Below are positions 54,403 through 63,207 of a stretch of DNA of 64,000 bases, piece after piece (the first letter of the stretch is position 1; every line of letters starts with the position of its first letter). The DNA is from UBA1205 sp045534635 (GTDB taxonomy: Bacteria > Bacteroidota > Bacteroidia > Bacteroidales > WCHB1-69): positions 83,805-147,804 of the forward strand of contig JAZSKB010000039.1 of NCBI GenBank assembly GCA_045534635.1. Direction: 5' to 3'. The notes under the pieces are model-generated. The model saw only the letters and a program-made list of their open reading frames with translations, was not told the origin of the DNA and made no database searches. A program made the position numbers and the translations under genes.

Positions 54403-57303
54403 TTAATCAAAAAATTTATATGCTATTGAATGTATATTAGAACGAACGTTTAAAGAATTCAATTTATTGTTTTCCGCCGAAGGGTGAACTCTATTGGAAA
54501 GAAAAATGTATATCAAATCATAATGAGGGTCTATCCAGATAAAAGTTCCTGTAAATCCACTATGCCCAAAACTTTGAGAGGAAACGGCTTTACAACAAGG
54601 ACTTGGAGCATTTCCTCTTGATGGTTTGTCAAACCCCAATGCTCTGCGACAAGAATGTCCTTTTGGAAAATAATATGAGGTAAAATAGTCTATTGTAGAT
54701 TTTTGCAAATAACGATAATTTTTATAAAATCCATTATTAACCAACATAAAAGCGATAGCATACAAATCATCTATATTAGAAAATAAACCTGCATGTCCTG
54801 AAATACCTCCTAACAATGCGGCTCCTTGGTCGTGGACATAACCACAAAGCAATTGTCGTCGAAACAAGGTATCATTTTCTGTTGGAGCTATTCTTTCTTT
54901 ATTAATTTTTTCAAGAGGATTGAAACAAGTATTTTTCAATTGCATTGGTTTGTAAAAATTCTCGTAAAGATAAATATCAAGTGTTTTTCCACTAATACGA
55001 TGAATAATTTCTGCCAAAAGATAAAATCCCATATCACTATAAAGATAAGAAGTATCTTTTCGTAAAGGACTATTGATAATTTGTGTTAAAATGGTATCAG
55101 CATAATCTGTTCTAAGATATTCATTTTTAGCAACATTTAAAGCATAATCGGGAGAATATTCTTCTTTCCACAATTCTTCACGAAAAGAATTATCATTGTT
55201 AAGCGTTGCTTTATAAAACGCTATCCATGCTTGTAATCCTGCGGTATGTGTTAACAATCTATATATTGGAATATTACTTTTGTTGCTATTTTTAGTTTCT
55301 GGTAAATATTTGGATAATTTAGCATTCAAATCAATTTTTCCATCTTCGTACAATTTCATTACTGCCAAAGTTGTCGCCATTACTTTAGTAAGAGATGCTA
55401 AATCGTAAATTGTATTATCGTTTATTAAACGTTTGTCATCATAAGTATAAGAACCATAATTTTTTTTAAAAAGAATATTATTCTTTTGTGCTATCAATAT
55501 TTGACAACTGGGAAATGCTTTTTTTTGTATTGCATTTTCTACAATGGTATCAATTTCATTTTCAATAATTTTTAATTTATTTTCATCAACTTTATTTTCT
55601 GATAAAAATATGCCAGTATGAAGTGGAAATTGATTCAATTCTATTGGCAGTTGCCCACTAATAGCATTTTTTCCGCAAATTGCTTCACCAATAGCCAAAT
55701 CTGCCATTGGTAGAGGGTGATAACCAACAACAATTGCAGCAAATTTATCAGCGAAAGGAAATTCATTCAAAGCATACGGATTTCCAGATAAAAGCAATAT
55801 TACAGGAATATTTTCATTGGTAAGATTTTTTAAAAATTGAATACTTTTTTCGTTTAGTCCGTATTGTTTACTTGGATATTGATGCAAATTCGATAAACTT
55901 ACAATAATATAATCAACATTTTGTTTAGCATCATTTATTTTTTTTGTTGCATTTGCCAAAGATTCTTTTTCTGTTATGGTGGTTATATCAAGATAGCGTT
56001 CCAATGTTGTTTTCAATGTAAAATCATTAGAACGACTTTCTCGAAGATAAAGTCCTTTTTTAGTTTTTTCCAAAGGGAGAATATTATTTTTGTTGCTCAA
56101 TAAAGTGACAGCCTTTTGCATTAATTGAGCGTTTAAAGCATCTACATAAGATAAATTCAAATCTTGTTTTATGTTCTCTAAATCAATAGATTTTGAGTTG
56201 TTGAGAACATATTTTTCTTTCATTTTCAATATCTTTAAGCATTTATTATCAATATCTTCAATAGTTAAACGACCATCTAAAAGGGCTTGTTTAATCGCCA
56301 TAGCAACCACAGAAAATTCTCCGGGAATCAATAAAACATCACAACCTGCTATCAAACAACGCACTTCTAATTCTCCCTGAGGAAACAATTTCACAATACC
56401 TCCCATTTCTAAGGCATCAGTAAAAATCAAACCATTAAAATTCATTTGTTTTTGCAATAAATCGGTAGAGATTTTTTTAGAACATGTGGCAATAGCATTT
56501 TGGACAGAATCTAAGGCTGGAATAAGTAAATGTCCAACCATCACAGCATCAACACCTTGTTGAAACAATTCATTAAAAGGATATAATTCTATGGAATCCA
56601 ATCTTTGTAAAGAATGATTGATAATTGGAGCGTCTTTGTGAGAATCAACTTTTGTATCTCCATGACCGGGAAAATGTTTAACACAAGCCATTAAACCATT
56701 GTCTTGCATTCCTTTGGCGTAAGCGGTCGCACAATTGGCAACTCTTTGAGGGTCAGAACCAAAAGAACGGCTATTAATTACTGGATTCATTGCATTGTTG
56801 TTCACATCGACACAAGGAGCAAAATTTACATGTATTCCCAAACGACGACATTGTTGTGCCATAGATGCTCCCATTTTATAAATTGCCGAAGTATCATTGG
56901 TAGCACCAAGAGCCATTTGACGAGGATACAACGTTACACTATCTAGTCGCATTCCCAAGCCCCATTCGCCATCTATGGATACCATTAGTGGTATTTCGCT
57001 CACGGCTTGCAATCTATTGGTAAGTGCTGCTTGGCGATAAGGTCCTCCTTGAAAAAAACAAAGTCCTCCTATTTTATGTTTTTCTACATATTTTACCAAC
57101 TGTTGATTATAGGCTTCATCTTTATTAGAATGTGCCCGTATCATCATCAATTGGGCTATTTTTTCATCTAAAGTCAAAGTTTTTAATACTGAATCTGCCC
57201 AAGAAATATTTGTTTGGGCTACAGATGAAGGCATAAAAAAAATATTGCCAATACTTATAAAAATAAAGGAAAAAACTATCTTTTTGAAAAAATTACCTTT
57301 CAT
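54403..57303 (-). CDS. Glycoside hydrolase family 3 / beta-lactamase-family fusion
   Basis: A 966-residue exported protein. Signal peptide about 1-29 (SSVAQ end). The N-terminal GH3 domain has KHFPGHG (209-215) with D220-S221-H222, the NagZ-type general acid/base region, and the nucleophile in LIFTDALEM; a GH3 C-terminal region follows. The C-terminal ~370 residues are a serine beta-lactamase-like/esterase domain with SLTK (SxxK), YSDMG (in place of YxN) and HSGFTG. The fusion is widespread in Bacteroidota and probably acts on peptidoglycan fragments. ATG at 57303 is preferred over the TTG two codons upstream. Confidence 0.9.
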   Translation of the reverse strand: MKGNFFKKIVFSFIFISIGNIFFMPSSVAQTNISWADSVLKTLTLDEKIAQLMMIRAHSNKDEAYNQQLVKYVEKHKIGGLCFFQGGPYRQAALTNRLQAVSEIPLMVSIDGEWGLGMRLDSVTLYPRQMALGATNDTSAIYKMGASMAQQCRRLGIHVNFAPCVDVNNNAMNPVINSRSFGSDPQRVANCATAYAKGMQDNGLMACVKHFPGHGDTKVDSHKDAPIINHSLQRLDSIELYPFNELFQQGVDAVMVGHLLIPALDSVQNAIATCSKKISTDLLQKQMNFNGLIFTDALEMGGIVKLFPQGELEVRCLIAGCDVLLIPGEFSVVAMAIKQALLDGRLTIEDIDNKCLKILKMKEKYVLNNSKSIDLENIKQDLNLSYVDALNAQLMQKAVTLLSNKNNILPLEKTKKGLYLRESRSNDFTLKTTLERYLDITTITEKESLANATKKINDAKQNVDYIIVSLSNLHQYPSKQYGLNEKSIQFLKNLTNENIPVILLLSGNPYALNEFPFADKFAAIVVGYHPLPMADLAIGEAICGKNAISGQLPIELNQFPLHTGIFLSENKVDENKLKIIENEIDTIVENAIQKKAFPSCQILIAQKNNILFKKNYGSYTYDDKRLINDNTIYDLASLTKVMATTLAVMKLYEDGKIDLNAKLSKYLPETKNSNKSNIPIYRLLTHTAGLQAWIAFYKATLNNDNSFREELWKEEYSPDYALNVAKNEYLRTDYADTILTQIINSPLRKDTSYLYSDMGFYLLAEIIHRISGKTLDIYLYENFYKPMQLKNTCFNPLEKINKERIAPTENDTLFRRQLLCGYVHDQGAALLGGISGHAGLFSNIDDLYAIAFMLVNNGFYKNYRYLQKSTIDYFTSYYFPKGHSCRRALGFDKPSRGNAPSPCCKAVSSQSFGHSGFTGTFIWIDPHYDLIYIFLSNRVHPSAENNKLNSLNVRSNIHSIAYKFFD

Positions 57304-57326
57304 TGTCAATTCGCTATGTAAATATG

Positions 57327-57334
57327 CAAATATA
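57327..57334 (-). promoter_or_regulatory. Promoter -7 box for the GH3 fusion gene
   Basis: Minus strand TATATTTG (TAnnTTTG), 24 bases before the ATG at 57303. A TTTTG at 57351-57355 could be the -33 box. Confidence 0.45.
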
Positions 57335-57449
57335 CGACAAAATACATATCCAAAACTTATCCACCAAAAGGATTTTTTAACATTGCATTGTTTGTTCTAA
57401 ATAGTAAATTAATATTTTTTACATTTTTTAAAGTTTAAAATATATTCTT

Positions 57450-59246
57450 TTAAAACTTATAAATTTCACATAATTCATGTTTATATACTTCACATTCTTC
57501 CTTAAAATTTTCATTATCGGCATACAAACATTTGCCAACCTCTAAATGTATTAAGGAACGAATATCTATTGTTTTTCCTTTTTCTTTTACTAATCGCGTT
57601 AATTCATCTAAAACTTTTCCTTTTCCTTTTTCTTTCTTCCCTGTATAAAATAAAGAAACAACATATATGTTTGTCACTTTGTTAAAAAAAATATCTTTTT
57701 CTTTTTCAATAATATCTTTTAACATTTTTCCTTCGTTAATAACATCTGTAATGATAAGCACATTCTTATAATTTTCTTGTGGAAAAGAAATACCTTTTTC
57801 ATATTCATTAAAATTATCTCGATAAGGATATGGGGTATATGTATAATAAATATCTTTCACTTGCAATATAGTTGACATTACATTACCTTCCATTCCGACT
57901 CCGATAATTGCATCAAATTTATTTTTTTTATTATCCTCTATCCCATCATATACTCTTTGCAATTCTTTTTGTATTTTATCTCTATAGTCTTTCTTATTAA
58001 GCAATGATATTGTATCAATCCAATGATGTGTTCTCGAACATTCATCTTTTCCCCTGTGAAAATGCCCTGGATGAAACAAGCGTTCCGATTTAATAATAGA
58101 CATCATTTGGTCTTGAAATTCCTTACTACCAATCACTTGCACATCTTTCTCTTCTTGTGGCTCTTCTTGTGGCTCTTCTTGATTATTTGTTTCGTTTTCT
58201 AGTATATCCTCAACGTCTAAATTGTTTTTTGTATTGTTCTTCTCCTCATATAAAACAATTTCCTGATCTTCTCCTAATTTCTCCCATTCTTCATTATATT
58301 CATATTTTCTCCCTTTTAAGGATATCTCTTTTTCGTCTTTACATAATTCATAAATTTTAAAAGAACATCGTATAGTATTCCCTTCCCTATCTTTCCCTAC
58401 CTGTGCAAAACTACCAACAGCACTCTTATAAAAATCACTCTCACTTGAAGAGTCATTTAATTCATGCTCATTACCAAACATCAATATGTCAAACTGTTTT
58501 TTTTCCAATTTTAATCTGACGCTTCTCCACGAGTCCATGTCCCATCTTCCGTAAGAGGCTGACTTAGAAATGCAATTGTGATGAAAAATAGCAATTCTTA
58601 CTAAATCGTTTTTAGCTTCTCCACATATATTTTCTAATTCTTGGCTGAAACTGTTTACTTCTACCGCCCCTTCACTACATATATCACTATTTTCTTCTTG
58701 TACAACTTTATAATTTGAATTAATTCCTACAATCAATATTTTTTCTTTTTCTAATTTCAAACAATCTACAATTTGTTTAGTTTTATCAAATTGTTTTTTT
58801 TGGTCTGAAAAAAAAATATCATAAAAACAATTTTTAAATAAATTGTATTTATCCTGATTGGCTTGGACTATGGGTCCTTCGTTGTTTAATATTGATCGAT
58901 AAGTAGAAAGATCAACATCATGATTCCCAGGAACTATAAGTACATTCTTTTTCTCTATTTTCAATTTTTTTATTATTTGATTCAAGTATATTCTGGCATG
59001 GGCATATGCACCTTTTGCTCCTCTATCAACAATATCCCCAGTAACCAATAAGTAAAACTCATAATTGATGTAGTTGTTTAGAACAAAGTCAACAAATTTT
59101 TTAATATATTCTTCACTATCACGACTCTCTTCGATAAGCTTATAATTTTTGCTCTCCAATTTTTCCGATTGGAGAGCAACATGTAAATCTGAAATATGTA
59201 TAAATGCTTTTTTATTCTCTGTTTCCATTTTTTTATCTGTTTTCAT
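57450..59246 (-). CDS. Calcineurin-type phosphoesterase fused to a phosphoribosyltransferase-like domain
   Basis: A 598-residue two-domain protein. The N-terminal ~290 residues are a metallophosphoesterase: D20-L-H22 in HISDLH, GDIVDRG at 70-76, GNHD at 107-110, IFHHN and FGNEH, so all five metal-binding blocks are present. A Glu-rich linker with a QEEP tandem repeat follows (about 330-375). The C-terminal part has FHPGHFHRGKDECSRTHHW, which resembles the opening of orotate-PRTase-like domains, IIGVGMEGNVMS, and VLIITDVINEGKML (496-509) in place of the PRPP loop. The last gene of a four-gene operon; overlaps the previous gene by 14 bases. Function unknown; nucleotide phosphoesterase activity is plausible. 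Confidence 0.82.
   Translation of the reverse strand: MKTDKKMETENKKAFIHISDLHVALQSEKLESKNYKLIEESRDSEEYIKKFVDFVLNNYINYEFYLLVTGDIVDRGAKGAYAHARIYLNQIIKKLKIEKKNVLIVPGNHDVDLSTYRSILNNEGPIVQANQDKYNLFKNCFYDIFFSDQKKQFDKTKQIVDCLKLEKEKILIVGINSNYKVVQEENSDICSEGAVEVNSFSQELENICGEAKNDLVRIAIFHHNCISKSASYGRWDMDSWRSVRLKLEKKQFDILMFGNEHELNDSSSESDFYKSAVGSFAQVGKDREGNTIRCSFKIYELCKDEKEISLKGRKYEYNEEWEKLGEDQEIVLYEEKNNTKNNLDVEDILENETNNQEEPQEEPQEEKDVQVIGSKEFQDQMMSIIKSERLFHPGHFHRGKDECSRTHHWIDTISLLNKKDYRDKIQKELQRVYDGIEDNKKNKFDAIIGVGMEGNVMSTILQVKDIYYTYTPYPYRDNFNEYEKGISFPQENYKNVLIITDVINEGKMLKDIIEKEKDIFFNKVTNIYVVSLFYTGKKEKGKGKVLDELTRLVKEKGKTIDIRSLIHLEVGKCLYADNENFKEECEVYKHELCEIYKF
58151..58181 (-). repeat. 12-base tandem repeat encoding QEEP
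   Basis: CTTCTTGTGGCT occurs twice in tandem and a third time in part (plus strand). It encodes the repeated QEEP units of the linker between the phosphoesterase and PRTase-like domains. Such repeats change length easily, which a flexible linker would tolerate. Confidence 0.85.
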
Positions 59247-60204
59247 TAGTTAAATCTGTAGTTATTGTATAATTAAAGTATTTATTATTATCTTTATTTA
59301 TCTCAAAAACGCATTCAACATCATCATATTTCTTTTCTTTAATAGGTTTCATTCTAACTATTGAAACATTGCCCAAATAAATACCGCCCAAATATTCGAT
59401 AATGTTTTTGGTAATTTTAACCTCCGTCCCCAAACAAACCACATCAGAAACAACAATATATTTTTTCTTTGCTTCTATTGTCGCTCCAATGTTACGATAC
59501 AATTTATTGATAGGTCCTACCCCATCTATCATAAACATATCTAAGCCTAACAACGTTGATAATACAGAAGCAATAAATGAACCATTAAAACTTTGGCAAA
59601 CCAAAATAGGTTTGTCCTCAGATTTAAACAATTCTTCCCATTTCTTTCCCTCCTTATCTTGATGCTCTTGCATCTTTCTCGCCAATCGGTAAATACTATA
59701 TAATACAAACTCTCTATCTTTTTCAATAAACTTTTTAATATTTATATACTTATTTATTTTCACTAAAGAAGAAAATGGAAAAGAATGGGGGTGTTCAGAT
59801 ATTTCTTCTGTATAATCTTTTAATTTTTCTAAAAACGCGTTTTCAAATACAGTTTTCAAATCTAATACTGAATCATCACTACCAATATTACTGAGTGTTA
59901 ATCCGTCTATAGTTTGAATATCCCTATATAAAATTTTTGCATTTGTTTCATCGAATTTCTGTAGTACACTACCAAAAAAATTATCATTTATCTTCTCTAA
60001 ATTTTCTCCATCTAAAACAAATTTTGAATATTCACCCAATTTCGTCTTAATATCCTCAAATATAGACGATATATGACTGTCCATCAGATTATTACTAATA
60101 TAAGGATTAACTATTTCCTTTCTTATTATTATATCGCCAAATTTAATTTCTGCGTTAAGGCAATAGTAAACAATGCCATTATTTATTATTCTTGATACAA
60201 TCAT
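59233..60204 (-). CDS. Phosphoribosyltransferase-like protein
   Basis: A 323-residue protein with no signal peptide. The C-terminal half has the layout of a type I PRTase: ILVCQSFNGSFIASVLSTLLG (200-220) as the first nucleotide-binding loop and KKYIVVSDVVCLGTEVKIT (247-265) as the PRPP loop, in which the usual pair of acids is reduced to SD. The N-terminal ~100 residues are of unknown fold. It sits 3 bases after the ATPase gene and overlaps the phosphoesterase fusion. Catalytic activity is uncertain; it may bind rather than convert a nucleotide. Confidence 0.7.
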   Translation of the reverse strand: MIVSRIINNGIVYYCLNAEIKFGDIIIRKEIVNPYISNNLMDSHISSIFEDIKTKLGEYSKFVLDGENLEKINDNFFGSVLQKFDETNAKILYRDIQTIDGLTLSNIGSDDSVLDLKTVFENAFLEKLKDYTEEISEHPHSFPFSSLVKINKYINIKKFIEKDREFVLYSIYRLARKMQEHQDKEGKKWEELFKSEDKPILVCQSFNGSFIASVLSTLLGLDMFMIDGVGPINKLYRNIGATIEAKKKYIVVSDVVCLGTEVKITKNIIEYLGGIYLGNVSIVRMKPIKEKKYDDVECVFEINKDNNKYFNYTITTDLTNENR

Positions 60205-60207
60205 AAT

Positions 60208-61416
60208 TTAATCGTTTTTTGGAATTTCTACTTCTATATGTACACCTTTAAATCGAACATTAAACATCCGAATGGAAGAAAATATAACATCTTTAGAATA
60301 TTGTTCTAATGTGTTTTGAAACAAATTGACAAACAATTTGTATCCTTCTTTCACTTGATATTTCTTCTTTTCTTCAAATTCTTTATCCGTTATGCTTCCA
60401 TTAAAAATTTTATCAATATAGTTCTTTCTGATATTATTTCTGATATTTTCTAATCCTTCTAATTCCATTCCCAATCGAGCTGAAAAAATAATCTGCGAAC
60501 AGCTATCATGTATCCTAAAATAACCATAATAATGATTGACAACATTTATCATTAGGTCAAACAACCCCAATCTTTCTTTCACCATAGAGTAAAACAATGC
60601 TTCAAAAATCGCCACCATAGCGTCAATACGAGGATCATCATCTGGATTTCTCTTTGCTTTTTTATACAACTCTTCTTTTAATTCTTTCAAAGTATCATTT
60701 TCTTTATTTTTTAAAGAAGCCGCAAATCCTATTCCATTATCTGAAATTGAAAATTTCATAGCATACCTATCTGAAAACATCAACGCAAACACATCACTTT
60801 TTGAATGAACAATGCCATTAGTTATCAATTCTGAAAGTATTTCAGCATATAATGATATATCTTGTTTATTTTGTATTTCCTGTAAAATAGGTGCAAAATG
60901 GTTATATACTTTATAGGAATATTCTTCAACACAACGATTTCTTTCGTCATCAGTAACCGTATCTGAAATTTCAAAAGGAATATCTTTTTTAGTATAACAT
61001 CTTATTTTGTGTTCTGATCGGATACTTCTAAGAGGAAAACCACCAATATAACGTTCATCAAACGATAACAAATCTTCTCCTCTTTCTCCTGCAACATCAA
61101 AAAAATCTGACCGATACAAAAACGCCAACAAGTTTGAAGTTGCTGAATAATTTGACAAGTTCAATTCAATTTTAGAACCTTTATTTCTTTTCAATTGTTG
61201 TGACAAACTCAATAATAAAGGCAACGATATAGGGTCTATCCTATATCTTCCTCCAATAAGGTCTTGATTATCAGTAAGTCTATATCCTATTGACTTGATT
61301 TCATCTTCATGGGATTTAATCCATGAAACTAATCTATCCAAAAATTCTGTGTAGAAATAGTATGGAGAAAACGTTCTTCCTTCTTCAATAATTACAACGA
61401 AATTGTCTTTACTCAT
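60208..61416 (-). CDS. GHKL-type ATPase with N-terminal STAS-like region
   Basis: A 402-residue protein. The GHKL (histidine-kinase/Hsp90-like) ATPase shows an N box E196-x3-N200-x3-H204 (SELITNGIVHS), the D226-N-G-I-G box and a diverged G2 region GLFDLMINVVNHYYGYFRIHD. No kinase phospho-acceptor histidine domain is visible. Residues about 55-110 (RIDPISLPLLLSLSQQL ... IELNLSNYS ... FF) have the pattern of STAS domains, as in anti-sigma switch proteins. Its ATG overlaps the stop of the small membrane gene (ATGA). It may be the regulatory ATPase of the operon. Confidence 0.8.
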   Translation of the reverse strand: MSKDNFVVIIEEGRTFSPYYFYTEFLDRLVSWIKSHEDEIKSIGYRLTDNQDLIGGRYRIDPISLPLLLSLSQQLKRNKGSKIELNLSNYSATSNLLAFLYRSDFFDVAGERGEDLLSFDERYIGGFPLRSIRSEHKIRCYTKKDIPFEISDTVTDDERNRCVEEYSYKVYNHFAPILQEIQNKQDISLYAEILSELITNGIVHSKSDVFALMFSDRYAMKFSISDNGIGFAASLKNKENDTLKELKEELYKKAKRNPDDDPRIDAMVAIFEALFYSMVKERLGLFDLMINVVNHYYGYFRIHDSCSQIIFSARLGMELEGLENIRNNIRKNYIDKIFNGSITDKEFEEKKKYQVKEGYKLFVNLFQNTLEQYSKDVIFSSIRMFNVRFKGVHIEVEIPKND

Positions 61417-61625
61417 TTTTTAATAACAATATTAAAAGTTTTTTTATTTCTTAATTCTTCACATCGTTTCCACAAATAAAGCGAAATCCGATAAACGTCA
61501 TCTAAAAAAAACGACACTAAAAAAATAACAATTTTATCTATTACTATGATACAAAAAAGCCCCCAAGTTGTCATTTGTTTAACTTTCTTTTTTATCTCTA
61601 ATTGACTTTTTATATCTTTGCTCAT
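61413..61625 (-). CDS. Small single-pass membrane protein heading the PRTase operon
   Basis: A 70-residue protein: charged N-terminus (MSKDIKSQLEIKKKVKQ), one hydrophobic helix (about 21-41, WGLFCIIVIDKIVIFLVSFF) and a basic C-terminus. No family recognised. Its stop overlaps the start of the ATPase gene in ATGA, strong support for real translation. The first four residues MSKD are the same as in the ATPase. It could anchor the complex at the membrane or act as a membrane effector; both are inference. Confidence 0.6.
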   Translation of the reverse strand: MSKDIKSQLEIKKKVKQMTTWGLFCIIVIDKIVIFLVSFFLDDVYRISLYLWKRCEELRNKKTFNIVIKK

Positions 61626-61907
61626 AATAAAAAATACGTTTGTATTTTTTTATTATACAAATTTCGTGCCAAAATATGCAATAATAGAAAAAACAAGTTT
61701 CATAATTATTTAATTTATTGTTTTTTAGTGATTTATATTGTTGATTTTTTTTTTATAACTTTACTTGTTGAATCTATAAATTTATAAAATAAAAAATTCT
61801 TTTAAAAACTTCAAAAAAATATTGTATATTTGCTAATTGAATTTTTTTATATAAAGATTTTATTAAAATATTGAATTATAAATATTTAAAAATTAAATAA
61901 TAAAATT
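61626..61907. other. Divergent AT-rich promoter region
   Basis: About 280 bases between the small membrane gene and the DUF1015 gene. It holds AATAC-4-GTATT (61634-61647 region), a small inverted repeat close to the minus-strand gene, and the plus-strand -7 box TATATTTG at 61825-61832. No clear -7 box for the minus-strand operon was found. Confidence 0.55.
61825..61832 (+). promoter_or_regulatory. Promoter -7 box for the DUF1015 gene
   Basis: TATATTTG (TAnnTTTG), about 75 bases before the ATG at 61908. Confidence 0.45.
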
Positions 61908-63155
61908 ATGGCAATAGTAAAACCATTCAAAGGACTTCGTCCACCAGTAGAAATTGTAAAACAATTAGCATCTCGTCCTTACGACGTATTAAATTCAGAA
62001 GAAGCTCGCATTGAAGCAAAAGGGAACCCTATGTCTTTGTTGCACATCACAAAAGCAGAAATTGACTTGCCACAAGGAACAGACGAACATTCTCAAGCGG
62101 TTTACGACAAAGTTGTTGAAAATTTCAAAACATTCCAAGATAAAGGTTGGTTGGTTCAAGATAACGAAGAAAAATATTATGTTTATGCTCAAACAATGGA
62201 AGGCAGAACACAATATGGAATTATGGGTTGTGCTCATATTGATGATTATTTCAACAATAATATCAAAAAACACGAATTAACTCGTAAAGACAAAGAAGAA
62301 GACCGTATGATTCACGTTCGTATTACTAATGCAAATGTTGAACCTGTATTTTTCTCTTATCCTGCTAATGCAGAAATTGATGCTATCGTTGCTAACGTAG
62401 TAAAAAACACTCCTATTTACGACTTTGTAACTGAAGAAGGTTTTGGTCATCATTTCTGGGTTATCGATGACAAAAATACTATCAATCGTATTTCTGAAAT
62501 TTTCAAAAACGACATTCCTTATTTGTATGTTGCTGATGGACACCATCGTACGGCTGCCGCTGCTTTGGTTGGGGCTGAAAAGAAAAAAAATAACCCTAAT
62601 CACACCGGCAACGAAGAATACAATTATTTTATGTCTGTTATTTTCCCTGACAATCAATTGAAGATTATTGACTACAACCGCGTAGTTAAAAATCTTAATG
62701 GTATGAGCAAAGATGAATTTATTGCTAAATTATCTGAAAATTTTGTTGTTGAAAAAATGGGAGAAGACATTTATAAACCTGCTAAATTGCACGAATTTAG
62801 TATGTATATTGACAACAATTGGTACAAATTGACCGCTAAAGAAGGTACTTTCAACGACAACGACCCTATCGGTGTTTTAGACGTTACCATTCTTTCTAAC
62901 CTTGTTTTAGATAAATTGCTTGGTATCAAAGACTTAAGAACTTCTAAAGACATTGATTTTGTTGGTGGTATTCGTGGATTGAACGAACTTAAACGGAGAG
63001 TTGATAGTGGAGAAATGACCGCTGCTTTTGCTCTTTATCCTGTTTCTATGAAACAATTGATTGACATTGCTGATTCTGGTAATATTATGCCTCCAAAAAC
63101 AACTTGGTTTGAGCCTAAATTACGCTCTGGATTAGCAATTCACGTTTTAGAATAA
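61908..63155 (+). CDS. DUF1015 family protein
   Basis: A 415-residue cytoplasmic protein. Starting MAIVKPFKGLRPP, with ASRPYDVLNSEEAR, KKHELTRKDKEEDR and YVADGHHRTAAA, it matches the DUF1015 family, possibly a HTH-HipB/kinase-related or serine-kinase-like (SerK) group; HELT and DGHHR are the conserved polar motifs. In Bacteroidota the family is often near serA/serC, which are not visible here. Codon use looks that of a well-expressed gene and a clear terminator follows. Confidence 0.88.
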   Translation: MAIVKPFKGLRPPVEIVKQLASRPYDVLNSEEARIEAKGNPMSLLHITKAEIDLPQGTDEHSQAVYDKVVENFKTFQDKGWLVQDNEEKYYVYAQTMEGRTQYGIMGCAHIDDYFNNNIKKHELTRKDKEEDRMIHVRITNANVEPVFFSYPANAEIDAIVANVVKNTPIYDFVTEEGFGHHFWVIDDKNTINRISEIFKNDIPYLYVADGHHRTAAAALVGAEKKKNNPNHTGNEEYNYFMSVIFPDNQLKIIDYNRVVKNLNGMSKDEFIAKLSENFVVEKMGEDIYKPAKLHEFSMYIDNNWYKLTAKEGTFNDNDPIGVLDVTILSNLVLDKLLGIKDLRTSKDIDFVGGIRGLNELKRRVDSGEMTAAFALYPVSMKQLIDIADSGNIMPPKTTWFEPKLRSGLAIHVLE

Positions 63156-63174
63156 AATATTTTAATTTGTTTCA

Positions 63175-63200
63175 GGGGGAAGAGATTTCTTCCCCTTTTT
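63175..63200 (+). terminator. Rho-independent terminator after the DUF1015 gene
   Basis: GGGGAAGA (63176-63183), a GATT loop and TCTTCCCC (63188-63195), followed by five T. The strongest GC-rich terminator stem in the window. Confidence 0.9.
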
Positions 63201-63207
63201 ATTATTT

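Noticed and set aside
57450..59246. Reading the phosphoesterase as a CpdA-type cAMP phosphodiesterase
   Set aside because: The metal blocks fit the wide calcineurin superfamily, but the fusion and operon context are foreign to CpdA, so no specific substrate is assigned.
57443..61812. Near-identical ATTCTTTTAAAA(A)CTT at both ends of the PRTase operon, as possible insertion-site direct repeats
   Set aside because: It is low-complexity AT sequence, needs an indel to align, and one copy lies across the stop codon of a gene. Chance similarity is likely.
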